Shown here in pieces: positions 40,023 to 48,478 of a stretch of 64,000 bases of DNA. The stretch lies in assembly GCA_910578065.1 (NCBI GenBank), contig CAJTPB010000005.1, positions 1 through 64,000 of the forward strand, read 5' to 3'. Position 1 is the first letter of the stretch. The number at the start of each line of letters is the position of its first letter. The translations under genes and the position numbers were made by a program. Under the pieces are notes generated by a model. The model was not told where the DNA came from and ran no database searches. It saw only the letters and a program-made list of their open reading frames with translations. This DNA comes from an uncultured Christensenella sp. Its GTDB lineage: Bacteria; Bacillota; Clostridia; Christensenellales; Borkfalkiaceae.

Positions 40023-40312
40023 ACGCAAGAACAAAAGCCCTTGCGATCAGCAAGGAAGTCAAGGAAACGGTCTACAAACGGGACCGGGGGCGGTGCATAC
40101 TATGCGGCGCGGTCGGACTTCCCGAGGCGCACTACATACCCAGAAGCAAGGGCGGGCTTGGCATAGAGCAAAACATTGTAACGCTATGCCGCCCGTGCCA
40201 CGACAAGTTAGACAACACCACGGAAAGAAAAGCCCTGCTTTTGAGGGTAAAAGAACACCTCGAATTATGGTACGGCGACTTTCCCGACGAACAACGAATT
40301 TATAAAAAATAG
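40019..40312 (+). CDS. HNH endonuclease
   Basis: A 97-aa HNH nuclease with the zinc knuckles CILCG and CRPCHD and the ββα-metal core EAHYIPRSKGGLG...NIVTLC. The start is GTG at 40019, overlapping the previous stop. In this position (recombination block, far from terminase) it may resolve DNA joints, as NinG-like proteins do. Confidence 0.85.
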   Translation: MNARTKALAISKEVKETVYKRDRGRCILCGAVGLPEAHYIPRSKGGLGIEQNIVTLCRPCHDKLDNTTERKALLLRVKEHLELWYGDFPDEQRIYKK

Positions 40313-40320
40313 GAGCAAAA

Positions 40321-40725
40321 ATGAATAAAACATTTTTAATCGGAAACTTAACACGCGACCCCGAATTGACGCAAACGCCGAACGGGGTGTCGGTATGCAA
40401 AATGTCGATCGCCGTAAACCGCAATTTTACGAACGCGAACGGCGAGAGAGATACAGACTTCTTCAACGTAGTTGCATGGCGCGGGCTTGCCGATAATTGC
40501 GGTAAGTTTTTAAGCAAGGGCAAGAAGATAGCGGTGTGCGGAAGCATACAAAACCGCAGCTATGAAACCGAGAACGGCAAGAAATTCGTTACCGAGATTA
40601 TGGCAGACGAAATCGAGTTTTTATCGCTCGTAAGCGAGGGCGAGCAGCAGAGCAAGGGCAACGGACAAGGCGGCAGAAAGCCGAACCTGCAACCGCTCGG
40701 CGACGACTTCGACTGCCCGTTTTAA
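40321..40725 (+). CDS. ssb: single-stranded DNA-binding protein
   Basis: A 134-aa OB-fold protein: MNKTFLIGNLTRDPELTQTP, DFFNVVAWRGLADNCGKFLSKGK and AVCGSIQNRSYE. A short glycine/glutamine linker leads to the acidic tip DDFDCPF, a variant of the usual DDDIPF that docks partner enzymes. It coats ssDNA in phage replication and recombination. Confidence 0.95.
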   Translation: MNKTFLIGNLTRDPELTQTPNGVSVCKMSIAVNRNFTNANGERDTDFFNVVAWRGLADNCGKFLSKGKKIAVCGSIQNRSYETENGKKFVTEIMADEIEFLSLVSEGEQQSKGNGQGGRKPNLQPLGDDFDCPF

Positions 40726-40737
40726 CGGAGGCGCAGA

Positions 40738-40926
40738 ATGGAAAAAGAGCAATTGACCGCCGAAGAAATCGACGCGGAAATCGAAAGACTTTCAAAATCG
40801 CCGTATGTAAAACTTGCACGCGATACCGCCAACAAAGCCAAGCAACAAAAGCTCTACCGCTTGCGTTCGCTTGATAAAAAGGGGCGGCAGATAGCGAAAA
40901 ATCTCGGCGTAGATTTGGAGGAATAA
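40738..40926 (+). CDS. hypothetical phage protein, 62 aa
   Basis: A 62-aa highly charged helical protein, not recognised. It has a GGAGGCGC ribosome binding site and lies 1 base upstream of the replication initiator gene. Confidence 0.55.
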   Translation: MEKEQLTAEEIDAEIERLSKSPYVKLARDTANKAKQQKLYRLRSLDKKGRQIAKNLGVDLEE

Positions 40927-40927
40927 A

Positions 40928-41644
40928 ATGGCAGAGCGCAGAATGTTCTCAAAGGTAATTACCGATACGGACGCATTCCTTGAAATGCCGTTATCAACGC
41001 AGGCGTTGTACTTCCACCTTGCAATGCACGCAGACGACGAGGGGTTCGTCAGTAGTCCGAAAAGAATACTGCGAGAAACAAAGGCGAGCGAGGACGACTT
41101 CAAACTGCTAATCGTAAAGCGGTTCATACTAACCTTTGACAGCGGAATTATCGTAATCAAGCATTGGAAAATTCACAACCTTATCCAAAAGGACAGGTTC
41201 AAAGAAACGACATACCTTGAAGAAAAAGCAACGCTTACGCTCGACCGCAAAAACGCATACGTTGAGCGGTTGGAAACAAAATGTATACAAAGTGGAAACG
41301 AAGCGTTACCGCAGGTTAGGTTAGGGGAATTTAGCGAAGAAGAAGTTAGTGCAGATAAGGGAAGATTAGAAGAAGATGCGCCGCAAAGCGTCGCCGCTTC
41401 AAATACCCGATTTAAGAAACCAACCATTGAAGAAATCGCCGCTTATTGCGCCGAACGCAAAAACAACGTCGACCCGCAAGCATTCTTCGATTTTTACGAG
41501 AGTAAAGGGTGGCGGGTCGGTAATCAGCCAATGAAAGATTGGAAAGCCTGCGTCCGTACTTGGGAGCGCAGAGAAAAGCCAAACGGCTCGGGAAAGCCCA
41601 CGGCGGGCAGAGCTAACGGCGACAAGTACAAGCGGGAGGACTAA
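40928..41644 (+). CDS. phage replication initiator-like protein
   Basis: A 238-aa protein. The N-terminal ~120 residues (MFSKVITDTDAFLEMPLSTQALYFHLAMHADDEGFV, with VIKHWKIHNLIQKDR) form the winged-helix region of phage replisome organizers. The C-terminus (KPTIEEIAAYCAERKNNVDPQAFFDFYESKGW) is the helical segment found in DnaD/DnaT-like replication proteins. It precedes the DnaC-like loader, the usual order in phages that recruit host DnaB. Confidence 0.8.
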   Translation: MAERRMFSKVITDTDAFLEMPLSTQALYFHLAMHADDEGFVSSPKRILRETKASEDDFKLLIVKRFILTFDSGIIVIKHWKIHNLIQKDRFKETTYLEEKATLTLDRKNAYVERLETKCIQSGNEALPQVRLGEFSEEEVSADKGRLEEDAPQSVAASNTRFKKPTIEEIAAYCAERKNNVDPQAFFDFYESKGWRVGNQPMKDWKACVRTWERREKPNGSGKPTAGRANGDKYKRED

Positions 41645-41647
41645 CAA

Positions 41648-42514
41648 ATGAACCTCGACACCGTAGTCAAGAAAATTGCAAGCGGCGAGCTTCAAATCCG
41701 CGACGACGAGTATATCGGAGAAAACGGCTTGCCTTATTGCAAGAACTGTAAGACCACCCGAATGTGGTATTCGCCCGATAAGCAATTCGTCGCCCGGTGC
41801 TATTGCCAATGCGAAGAGGAAGCCGAGGAACGCAGAAAGAAAGAAGAAGCGCGCCAGAAGCTAATCGCCGAGTTTAACAGCCGCAGCAGCCTTTCAATGC
41901 TTGGCGACCGGTACAGAGGCATTCGCATTAAAGATGCGATAATTACCGAGAGCAACCGAGCGGTCTACGAAAAGTGTCACAACTACGTTACGAACGCAAA
42001 GGCAATGCGGGAGAACAATATCGGGCTTTACATATACGGCGACAACAGCAGCGGCAAAACCTACCTTACGGCGTGTATTTGCAACGAGCTACTATGGCAG
42101 GGCTTTAGATGCGTATATACAAACCTTGCAACGATTTTGAACGAGATACGCGGAAGCTACGACAAGAACGGAATGGGCGAGTGCGAACTGCTCGACCGCT
42201 TGCAAGCGTACGACTTCGCATTTATAGACGATTTCGGCAAAGAGTTTCTCGGGCGAGAGTATAACGCAAGTTCTTCCAAGTGGGCAGAGGAAAAGCTGTT
42301 CGAGGTAATCAACGCCAGATACAACGCACAAAAACCGACGATATTCTCGTCGAACTACGAAATCAGCGAGCTTGCAAGCGTACTAAACCTCGACAAAGCG
42401 ATCGTCGAACGGGTAAACGAAATGGCAACCCGAACCCTTAAACTTGAGGGGGACGACTTCCGGTCGACAGCAAGGCAAAGCAAAAGCGAGCTTGCAAAAA
42501 AATTAGGAATCTAA
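41648..42514 (+). CDS. DnaC-like helicase loader ATPase
   Basis: A 288-aa AAA+ loader. An N-terminal zinc knuckle (CKNC...CYCQC, about 31-54) and coiled coil precede the ATPase: Walker A GDNSSGKT (about 129-136), Walker B FAFIDDFG, and sensor 1 FSSNYE. It would load the host replicative helicase at the phage origin with the initiator encoded upstream. No phage helicase or polymerase gene is in the window. Confidence 0.88.
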   Translation: MNLDTVVKKIASGELQIRDDEYIGENGLPYCKNCKTTRMWYSPDKQFVARCYCQCEEEAEERRKKEEARQKLIAEFNSRSSLSMLGDRYRGIRIKDAIITESNRAVYEKCHNYVTNAKAMRENNIGLYIYGDNSSGKTYLTACICNELLWQGFRCVYTNLATILNEIRGSYDKNGMGECELLDRLQAYDFAFIDDFGKEFLGREYNASSSKWAEEKLFEVINARYNAQKPTIFSSNYEISELASVLNLDKAIVERVNEMATRTLKLEGDDFRSTARQSKSELAKKLGI

Positions 42515-42529
42515 AAGGAGAGCCAAGAC

Positions 42530-43762
42530 ATGGCAAAAAAGAACGCTATCAGCGGAAAAATTGAAATCGAAATATCGGGGGTTAAGTACACCGCAACGGT
42601 TGAGTTTAAGGAAGCCCCGAAAGCAGAAGCAAAGGAAACGCCGAAATATAAGGCGTGGGGCGTAAGAATAGACCGCACGGTCAAAGACCCCGAGAAAGCG
42701 GTTGAATACATAGGCGACGCGCAGGGCTACGAACCCGCGAGAGGGGCAAACCCCGGCAGTTGGGACAACCACCCCGTGTTCAACAAAATAAAGCCTTGCC
42801 TTTTGAAAGAGGGAAAGGTTGCGGTGTATTTGAACCCGAACGATTACTGCTACACGGAGGGCGGGTCGTCGGTCGACGAGCTGCGCGACTTCTTCGACAC
42901 AATGGTCGAGTTCGGCAAATTGTATTACCGCATAACGCAAGACAGCCGCTACACCTACGCCGAGGTTACGGACGACCCCGCGTCGCTTGCGTACGGTTTC
43001 ACGGACTACGCATACAGCTACAAAGGCAAAGTGCGCGACAAGTTCTATATCGGCGCATATAAGGGCGTAATTAAGGACGAGAAGCTCCGCTCGGTATTCG
43101 GCGAGCTTCCCACCGGCAACAAGACGATCGGAGAGTTCCGCAAAGCGGCGCAAGCCAACGGGACCGGGTACGAGATACTACCGTTCAATAAGTTGACGCT
43201 TCTGCAAGTTTTGTATTTGATACGCTACAAGAGCCTTGACAGTAGAGCCGCGCTCGGTAAGGGCGTAACGGAGTCGAACGAGTACAAGGCGACGGGCGGC
43301 GCAGATACGGACGGGTTATACAGCGGCAGTCAAGACGGAACAAAGCAGATTAAATGCCACGGCATAGAGGACTTCTACGGAAATCTGCTCGAATGGGTAG
43401 ACGGGTTCGTTTCCAACAACAAAATCGCAATTGCAGACGGAAACTTCAACGACAAGGGCGACGGTTACGAAGCGGTCGCAGACTTGCCCGAAACGGTATA
43501 CGGCGGGGTTATAACCGACGTACACGGCAACAACAAGCTCGGCTTTACGCCGAAAACCACCGACGACGATATGTGCGCGGGCGAGGGCTACTATTGCAAC
43601 TACGGCTCGACATGGACGGACGATACCGTTTCTCTTCCGTATTTCGGGGGCGATCGCTCGATTGGCGCGTATGCGGGGGCGTTCTATTTCTATTGCTACT
43701 ATTCGGCGTCGTGTGCGTATTCGAATATCGGCGCGCGCTTGTGCTTTTGCGGTAAGGAGTAA
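42530..43762 (+). CDS. C-type-lectin/FGE-like variable protein, probable DGR target
   Basis: A 410-aa protein built like the targets of diversity-generating retroelements (DGRs) in gut phages. Its C-terminal third has the formylglycine-enzyme/C-type lectin pattern GIEDFYGNLLEWVDGF, then PYFGGDRSIGAYAGAFYF and SNIGARLCF at the extreme C-terminus, where the variable region sits in known targets. The upstream part (LTLLQVLYLIRYKSLDSRAALGKG, YIGAYKG) matches the long conserved body of such proteins. It would present a diversified ligand-binding face. It lies in the early region, not the tail module, and no reverse transcriptase or template repeat is visible in the window. Function as adhesin or host factor is unknown. 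Confidence 0.75.
   Translation: MAKKNAISGKIEIEISGVKYTATVEFKEAPKAEAKETPKYKAWGVRIDRTVKDPEKAVEYIGDAQGYEPARGANPGSWDNHPVFNKIKPCLLKEGKVAVYLNPNDYCYTEGGSSVDELRDFFDTMVEFGKLYYRITQDSRYTYAEVTDDPASLAYGFTDYAYSYKGKVRDKFYIGAYKGVIKDEKLRSVFGELPTGNKTIGEFRKAAQANGTGYEILPFNKLTLLQVLYLIRYKSLDSRAALGKGVTESNEYKATGGADTDGLYSGSQDGTKQIKCHGIEDFYGNLLEWVDGFVSNNKIAIADGNFNDKGDGYEAVADLPETVYGGVITDVHGNNKLGFTPKTTDDDMCAGEGYYCNYGSTWTDDTVSLPYFGGDRSIGAYAGAFYFYCYYSASCAYSNIGARLCFCGKE
43649..43750 (+). other. candidate DGR variable region at the 3' end of the gene
   Basis: From GGC 43649 to TGC 43750, at least eleven codons read as AAT or AAC with adenines replaced: GAT 43652, CGC 43655, ATT 43661, TAT 43670, 43685, 43691, 43700 and 43718, TGC 43694, TAC 43697, TGT 43712. 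They are interleaved with fixed GCG, GGC, TTC and TCG codons. This is what adenine-specific mutagenic retrohoming produces. The matching template repeat is not in the window. Confidence 0.6.
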
Positions 43763-43764
43763 CA

Positions 43765-44343
43765 ATGGCGACGAATTGGAAACAGCTTAAAGCCATTGAA
43801 ACAAAGAACAAAAAGCGCATACTTGAGATTTGCCCGAGCGCGAACAACGAAAGTGGAATATACGTATTTTTGCGATACGAGGGCGAATTCAAATATGCAT
43901 ACATAGGACAAGCAAAGCACCTGCTGACGCGGCTCGCCCAACATTTGAACGGCTATCAACATATTGACCTTTCGATTAAACGGCACGGGCTATACAGCGA
44001 GGAAAACCCGACAGGGTGGCAAGTCGTATGCGCGAACTACCCCGAAGATGCGCTCGACGATACCGAGCGGCAGTTGATAGCAGCATACGCAAACAAAGGC
44101 TACCAACTACGCAACAAGACCGCAGGCGGGCAAGATAGCGGGAAGTTCGGCATTGACGACAACCGCCCCGCAAAAGGCTACTACGACGGCTTGCAACAAG
44201 GCTACGAGAACGCGAGAAAGGAAGTCAAGCATTTATTCGACTTGCACCTTGTCGCAGCTATAAAGGCAAATAAATCCAACAAAACGCAAGAAAAGGCGTT
44301 GCAAAAATTTTACGATTTCATTAACGGAGGAACGAAAAAATGA
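43765..44343 (+). CDS. GIY-YIG nuclease-family protein
   Basis: A 192-aa protein with the GIY-YIG fold at residues 30-110: SGIYVFLRYEGEFKYAYIGQAK, then HLLTRLAQHL (the catalytic Arg region) and the late glutamate in DDTERQLIAAYANKGY. The C-terminal ~70 residues are helical and basic. It is either a homing-type endonuclease or a phage DNA-processing nuclease. It starts 2 bases after the variable protein gene and overlaps the next gene by 4 bases. Confidence 0.8.
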   Translation: MATNWKQLKAIETKNKKRILEICPSANNESGIYVFLRYEGEFKYAYIGQAKHLLTRLAQHLNGYQHIDLSIKRHGLYSEENPTGWQVVCANYPEDALDDTERQLIAAYANKGYQLRNKTAGGQDSGKFGIDDNRPAKGYYDGLQQGYENARKEVKHLFDLHLVAAIKANKSNKTQEKALQKFYDFINGGTKK

Positions 44344-44939
44344 AGCAAATCACATTGAGCGAGGGCGAGTTCAAAAGCCTGCTCGACGGAGTAAAACATT
44401 CGGCAGCGATAGACGACTGCCGCCCCATGCTTCAATACATACGCATTGAAGTAGAGAAGAACAAAATCACGGCATACACGCTCGACGGATACAGAGCGTC
44501 GCGGTTCGTAATCAACCGCAAGACCGAGAACCACGACGAGTTCGTCTGCTACATAAAGCCCGTGCCTTTCAAAGAAACCAAAAGTGGCACAAGGCAAGTG
44601 CTTATTACACACGACGAGAAGTCGACGACTTCGGTGCAGTACGAAACGGAGTACGGCGAAATCGTTTACCGCTTCAATACCAAAGGCGGCGAGTTCGTAA
44701 ACATTCAAGCGATATTCGAGGGCGCGGAAGCGCACGATCGGGAAACGGGAATCAACGCGAAATACCTCGCTCAAGCTATGCAGGCGTTAGCGAAAGTAGA
44801 CGCGGGACGCAACCACATAGCGACCATAGAGGGAAAAGCAAACCCGGTTCAACCCGTATTATTCAAAGCCAGAAACGACAACTTCGAGAACACGCAGCTT
44901 ATACTGCCCGTAAGAATTCCGGAGGGTTGGAACAAATGA
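44340..44939 (+). CDS. short sliding-clamp-like protein (DnaN-related)
   Basis: A 199-aa relative of the DNA polymerase III β clamp. The N-terminal half has the clamp signature FKSLLDGVKHSAAIDDCRPMLQ...KITAYTLDGYRASRFVI, equivalent to the second or third DnaN domain, and the C-terminus ends TQLILPVRIPEGWNK like the MPVR end of DnaN. At ~200 residues it has two of the usual three domains, so it would form a different ring, act as a hybrid or inhibitor of the host clamp, or bind clamp partners. It overlaps both neighbours by 4 bases. Confidence 0.7.
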   Translation: MKQITLSEGEFKSLLDGVKHSAAIDDCRPMLQYIRIEVEKNKITAYTLDGYRASRFVINRKTENHDEFVCYIKPVPFKETKSGTRQVLITHDEKSTTSVQYETEYGEIVYRFNTKGGEFVNIQAIFEGAEAHDRETGINAKYLAQAMQALAKVDAGRNHIATIEGKANPVQPVLFKARNDNFENTQLILPVRIPEGWNK

Positions 44940-45679
44940 TACGAATTATCGACGACCAAATAAAGAGATTTATCGACTTCTTAAACCAAAACTACGGCAC
45001 GGAAGCCGAGTGTATAGTTTCGGTTTTCAACTGCCAAGACAGCGTCTGTGTGAGTGAGGACGGGAAAGAAGAACAAAGCCTTTTTATACCGGAAGCTGAC
45101 CTCGTAATGCTAACGACCGAAAAACCGGCAAACGGTATATTTGACAGCGCGGGAAACCCCGCCCCGAAGTTCTACGAGGACAATTACACGCTTATCAAAT
45201 TAGCGCACGAATACGGTCATTTTTTGCAGAAGTACGGAAAACTTCCAAACCCCGAAGATTTGGAGGAAAACGAAAAGGTTGCGGACAGCTTCGCCCAGAA
45301 AGCGGTTAAAGAGTTTTTGAGGTGGGACGCAATAAAAATCGACAAGCAAAAGTCAATATGCCAATGGCAAAAGGAAATACACCAAAACGCGATCAACCAC
45401 GGGTGGTGGGACAACCCAAGAACGCCGGGTGAATTGCTAATGCTTGTCGTTTCGGAAGTTTCGGAGGCGTTCGAGGAAGTAAGAAACAACCACGCAATGA
45501 CCGAAACTTACTACTCCGAAAAAGGCAAAATGGAGGGTGTACCAAGCGAGCTTGCGGACGTGGTAATTCGCATAATGGATTTAGCGGAATACTACGGAAT
45601 AGACCTCGAAAAAGTAATCGCGGAAAAGCACACATTCAACAAGACGCGCCCGTTCAAACACGGCGGCAAAAAACTATAA
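44936..45679 (+). CDS. fusion of an ImmA-like metalloprotease domain and a MazG-like pyrophosphatase
   Basis: A 247-aa two-domain protein. Residues 1-130: an ImmA/IrrE-type zinc peptidase fold with LAHEYGH (H91, E92, H95) and the following E..AD.FA segment (113-120) that supplies the third ligand. Residues 140-245: an all-helical NTP pyrophosphatase with the ExxE motif (E174, E177) and ExxD motif (E205, D208), as in MazG. ImmA-like proteins cleave phage repressors; MazG-like enzymes clean the nucleotide pool or alter (p)ppGpp. The start at 44936 overlaps the clamp-like gene (ATGA). I know of no characterised protein with this fusion. Confidence 0.78.
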   Translation: MIRIIDDQIKRFIDFLNQNYGTEAECIVSVFNCQDSVCVSEDGKEEQSLFIPEADLVMLTTEKPANGIFDSAGNPAPKFYEDNYTLIKLAHEYGHFLQKYGKLPNPEDLEENEKVADSFAQKAVKEFLRWDAIKIDKQKSICQWQKEIHQNAINHGWWDNPRTPGELLMLVVSEVSEAFEEVRNNHAMTETYYSEKGKMEGVPSELADVVIRIMDLAEYYGIDLEKVIAEKHTFNKTRPFKHGGKKL

Positions 45680-45694
45680 ACGGGAGGGCGCAAA

Positions 45695-46321
45695 ATGAAA
45701 TGCGGTTACTATTGCAACGGGTATTGTTTCTGGAACGGCGACACGGGCGAGGTTTGCGACAAAATCGCATACGGAACACATAAGCGCATCAAAGACGGGT
45801 ACTGCCCGAAAGAGCAGAACGACCGGGAGCTTGAAGAACACGCCAACGCCATTATTGCCGAAGAAGAAAAGAAAAGGCGCGAACGGTTCTTATTCCGCGG
45901 TAAAGACAAGGACGACGGAAAGTGGTACGAGGGCGCGTACAGGGCATACGACGACACGACATACTGCTTCAAAGAGGATTACGACCGCCACCCCGAGAAC
46001 ACGCACCACACGATCGTCTTTTCACGTATGACCGATTGGGGGTTACCGAACCGACACTTACAAGCCGAGGTTATACCAGAAACCGTCGGGCAATATACGG
46101 GCTTGCAAGACAAGAACGGGAAAAGAATATTCGAGGGCGACATTGTAAAAGTAACAAGGTCAAACAACGGCTACTCGCCATATACGCGAACGTGCGTGGT
46201 GCAGTATAACCCCCGCTCGGCTTCCTACGATTTTTACGACTACTGCGGCGACATTGACAGCGTAGAGGTTATCGGCAACATATTCGACAACCCCGAGCTT
46301 TTGAGGGGCAGCAAGAAATGA
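45695..46321 (+). CDS. YopX-family phage protein with cysteine-rich N-terminus
   Basis: A 208-aa protein. A cysteine-rich leader (MKCGYYCNGYCFWNG...C...C) may bind a metal. The YopX domain follows, with LFRGKDKDDGKWYEG, ETVGQYTGLQDKNGKRIFEGDIV and VEVIGNIFDNPELL. The role of YopX is unknown. It overlaps the next start by 4 bases. Confidence 0.88.
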   Translation: MKCGYYCNGYCFWNGDTGEVCDKIAYGTHKRIKDGYCPKEQNDRELEEHANAIIAEEEKKRRERFLFRGKDKDDGKWYEGAYRAYDDTTYCFKEDYDRHPENTHHTIVFSRMTDWGLPNRHLQAEVIPETVGQYTGLQDKNGKRIFEGDIVKVTRSNNGYSPYTRTCVVQYNPRSASYDFYDYCGDIDSVEVIGNIFDNPELLRGSKK

Positions 46322-46611
46322 GCAAAACGAAGCAGCTCCCGCTTTGCCCGGAGTTAGAGCCGATACCAGACGAGAAAAAGAAAGCCGATCGGTGCAAGAA
46401 AGAGAAGTGGAAAAAAGCGTTTCAAGCGTACAGCGATAAAATGTCGCAAGACGGTACAACGGCGAGCGGTAAATGCGGGTATATGGACTTTTGCGACTAT
46501 TGCACCGATAACAGCTACGGCAGACCCTGCGTCCGGGCGTTCTGCGAATGGGCGCGGGCGAACAATATACAAGTCGATTACGACGACTTCGATTTTACAA
46601 AGTATATATGA
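46318..46611 (+). CDS. small cysteine-rich phage protein, 97 aa
   Basis: Not recognised. The cysteines at CGYMDFCDYC...CVRAFCEW suggest a zinc-binding fold. It overlaps YopX and the methyltransferase gene by 4 bases each, so it is tightly coupled to DNA modification. Confidence 0.6.
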   Translation: MSKTKQLPLCPELEPIPDEKKKADRCKKEKWKKAFQAYSDKMSQDGTTASGKCGYMDFCDYCTDNSYGRPCVRAFCEWARANNIQVDYDDFDFTKYI

Positions 46612-48272
46612 AGCAAATGAGTTTTTTTGACGGGACGCAGAAGTTCCGCAACGATAAGCCAATACGCCTTATTGAACTATTCGCCGGGTACGGAAGCCAA
46701 GCACTCGCGCTGAAATACCTCAGCGTTCAGTTCGAGCATTACCGCATAAGCGAGTGGGCAACAAAGTCAATTCAAGCGTACAAGGACTTGCACGCCACAG
46801 ACGACCGCACAGACTACTCGCAAGGGTTAACACCCGCCGAGATAAAAGCGTGGCTTACAGGCAAAATATCGACCGATTACAGCACACCCGCAACCGCCGA
46901 GCAAATCGGGCGGTTCAGCGAAAAGACCGTCCGCACGCTATACAACAATATGCGAGCAACGCGGAATATCGGAAGCATAACGCAAGCGACCGCCCAAGAC
47001 TTGACGATCGTAAATACCGACAAATTCCTTTACATAATGACGTATTCGTTCCCTTGCCAAGATTTGAGCGCGGCGGGTAACGGTGCCGGAATGAGCAAAG
47101 GAAGCGGGACGCGGAGCGGGCTACTGTGGGAAGTAGAAAGGCTTTTGAGCGAAACCGCCCGCGGGGGGGGGTACGAGCTGCCTCAAATATTGCTGATGGA
47201 GAACGTACCCCAAGTTATAGGCGGCGGCGCGATAGCCGACTTCGTACAATGGCGAGAATTTCTCGAGGGCTTGGGCTACAAGAACTACACGCAGCTTATG
47301 AACGCCAAATGCTACGCGATACCGCAGAACCGAAACCGCTGCTTTATGGTAAGTATTCTCGGCGACTACGATTACATATTCCCGCCCGAGCTACCGCTTC
47401 AATACCGCTTGAAAGATTTTCTCGAGCGGAGAGTTAACGAAAAGTATTACATATCGGACGAAGCGACGGAAAAATTAAAAGAACAAATAACGATCACGGA
47501 AAGCACGACCGTTTATGCCACACGCAATCGCATTGACAAAATCGACACAGAGGTCGCAAAGACATTATGTGCAAGAGATTATAAAGGCTTCGGGACGGGT
47601 TTTGACACTATGAACGCAGTCGTCGAAGCAAAGTGCGAACAGGTGGGAATGTTAAGCGGCGGGAAGTGGGACAAACTACACGACATAAGCCGCAGAGTCT
47701 ACGGCGTAGACGGAATATCGCCGACGGTACACACGGCGGGCGGGGGACAGCAAGAACTGAAAATTGCAGAGCCTACCGCGTACGACGAGCAAAACGGTTA
47801 CTTACGCAAAGATGGAACAGTCGGGACGCTAACGACCGACGGGAACAGCCCCAAACACAACAACCGAATCGTTGAGCCGGGCGATTATAGGTTTTACCGA
47901 CAAGCGGTCGAAACCTTACAAGAGAACGACTGCGAAGCGGGCGACACGATAGACGCATTCAATAAGCGAGTAAACAAAGACGGGTGCAGCCCGACGATCA
48001 CAACGCGCCCGGAGGGGCTAAAAACGGCAATATTACCGGTTACGAGCGATTACCGCATACGAAAGCTGACCGAGCGGGAGTGCTTCCGTTTAATGGGTGT
48101 AAAAGGTGAGGATTTCGAGAAGATAGCCAAGAGCCAATCAATGTCGAGCCTTTACCATTTGGCGGGCGACAGTATAGTGACCGCGTGCCTTATGGCAATA
48201 TTCGGGCTATTGCTCGAGGTCGACTACAAAGCAAAAATAACAGAGCTAACGGAGGAATTGAAAGAAAAATGA
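46608..48272 (+). CDS. DNA C5-cytosine methyltransferase, enlarged
   Basis: A 554-aa SAM-dependent enzyme methylating cytosine C5. Motif I IRLIELFAGYGSQALAL, the catalytic PCQ in TYSFPCQDLSAAG (motif IV), ENV in LMENVPQV (motif VI), QNRNRCFMVS (motif VIII), and the C-terminal RIRKLTERECFRLMG...GDSIVTACL (motifs IX-X). It is ~150 residues longer than usual: the target-recognition region (about 280-480) is expanded, perhaps recognising more than one site. It has no partner restriction enzyme, so protection of phage DNA is likely. The start at 46608 overlaps the previous stop. Confidence 0.93.
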   Translation: MKQMSFFDGTQKFRNDKPIRLIELFAGYGSQALALKYLSVQFEHYRISEWATKSIQAYKDLHATDDRTDYSQGLTPAEIKAWLTGKISTDYSTPATAEQIGRFSEKTVRTLYNNMRATRNIGSITQATAQDLTIVNTDKFLYIMTYSFPCQDLSAAGNGAGMSKGSGTRSGLLWEVERLLSETARGGGYELPQILLMENVPQVIGGGAIADFVQWREFLEGLGYKNYTQLMNAKCYAIPQNRNRCFMVSILGDYDYIFPPELPLQYRLKDFLERRVNEKYYISDEATEKLKEQITITESTTVYATRNRIDKIDTEVAKTLCARDYKGFGTGFDTMNAVVEAKCEQVGMLSGGKWDKLHDISRRVYGVDGISPTVHTAGGGQQELKIAEPTAYDEQNGYLRKDGTVGTLTTDGNSPKHNNRIVEPGDYRFYRQAVETLQENDCEAGDTIDAFNKRVNKDGCSPTITTRPEGLKTAILPVTSDYRIRKLTERECFRLMGVKGEDFEKIAKSQSMSSLYHLAGDSIVTACLMAIFGLLLEVDYKAKITELTEELKEK

Positions 48273-48478
48273 AATACGTCGACACCCCGTGCGGAAAGGC
48301 AGTAATGCCCGCCGCTTTTGAGGAAGAAATCGAGCGCATGACAGACGACGAGCTTATACAGAAGCTAATCGAGGACGAGCGCAATTCGCCGCACGGTTTT
48401 ATTGACCCGTTCAAATTGCAGTTTGTAAAAGACCGGGGACTATACGCTGAGTACATAAGAGCGAGGACGAAACAATGA
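48269..48478 (+). CDS. hypothetical phage protein, 69 aa
   Basis: A 69-aa acidic, helical protein, not recognised. It overlaps the methyltransferase stop and the next tiny gene (ATGA both sides). Confidence 0.6.
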   Translation: MKYVDTPCGKAVMPAAFEEEIERMTDDELIQKLIEDERNSPHGFIDPFKLQFVKDRGLYAEYIRARTKQ

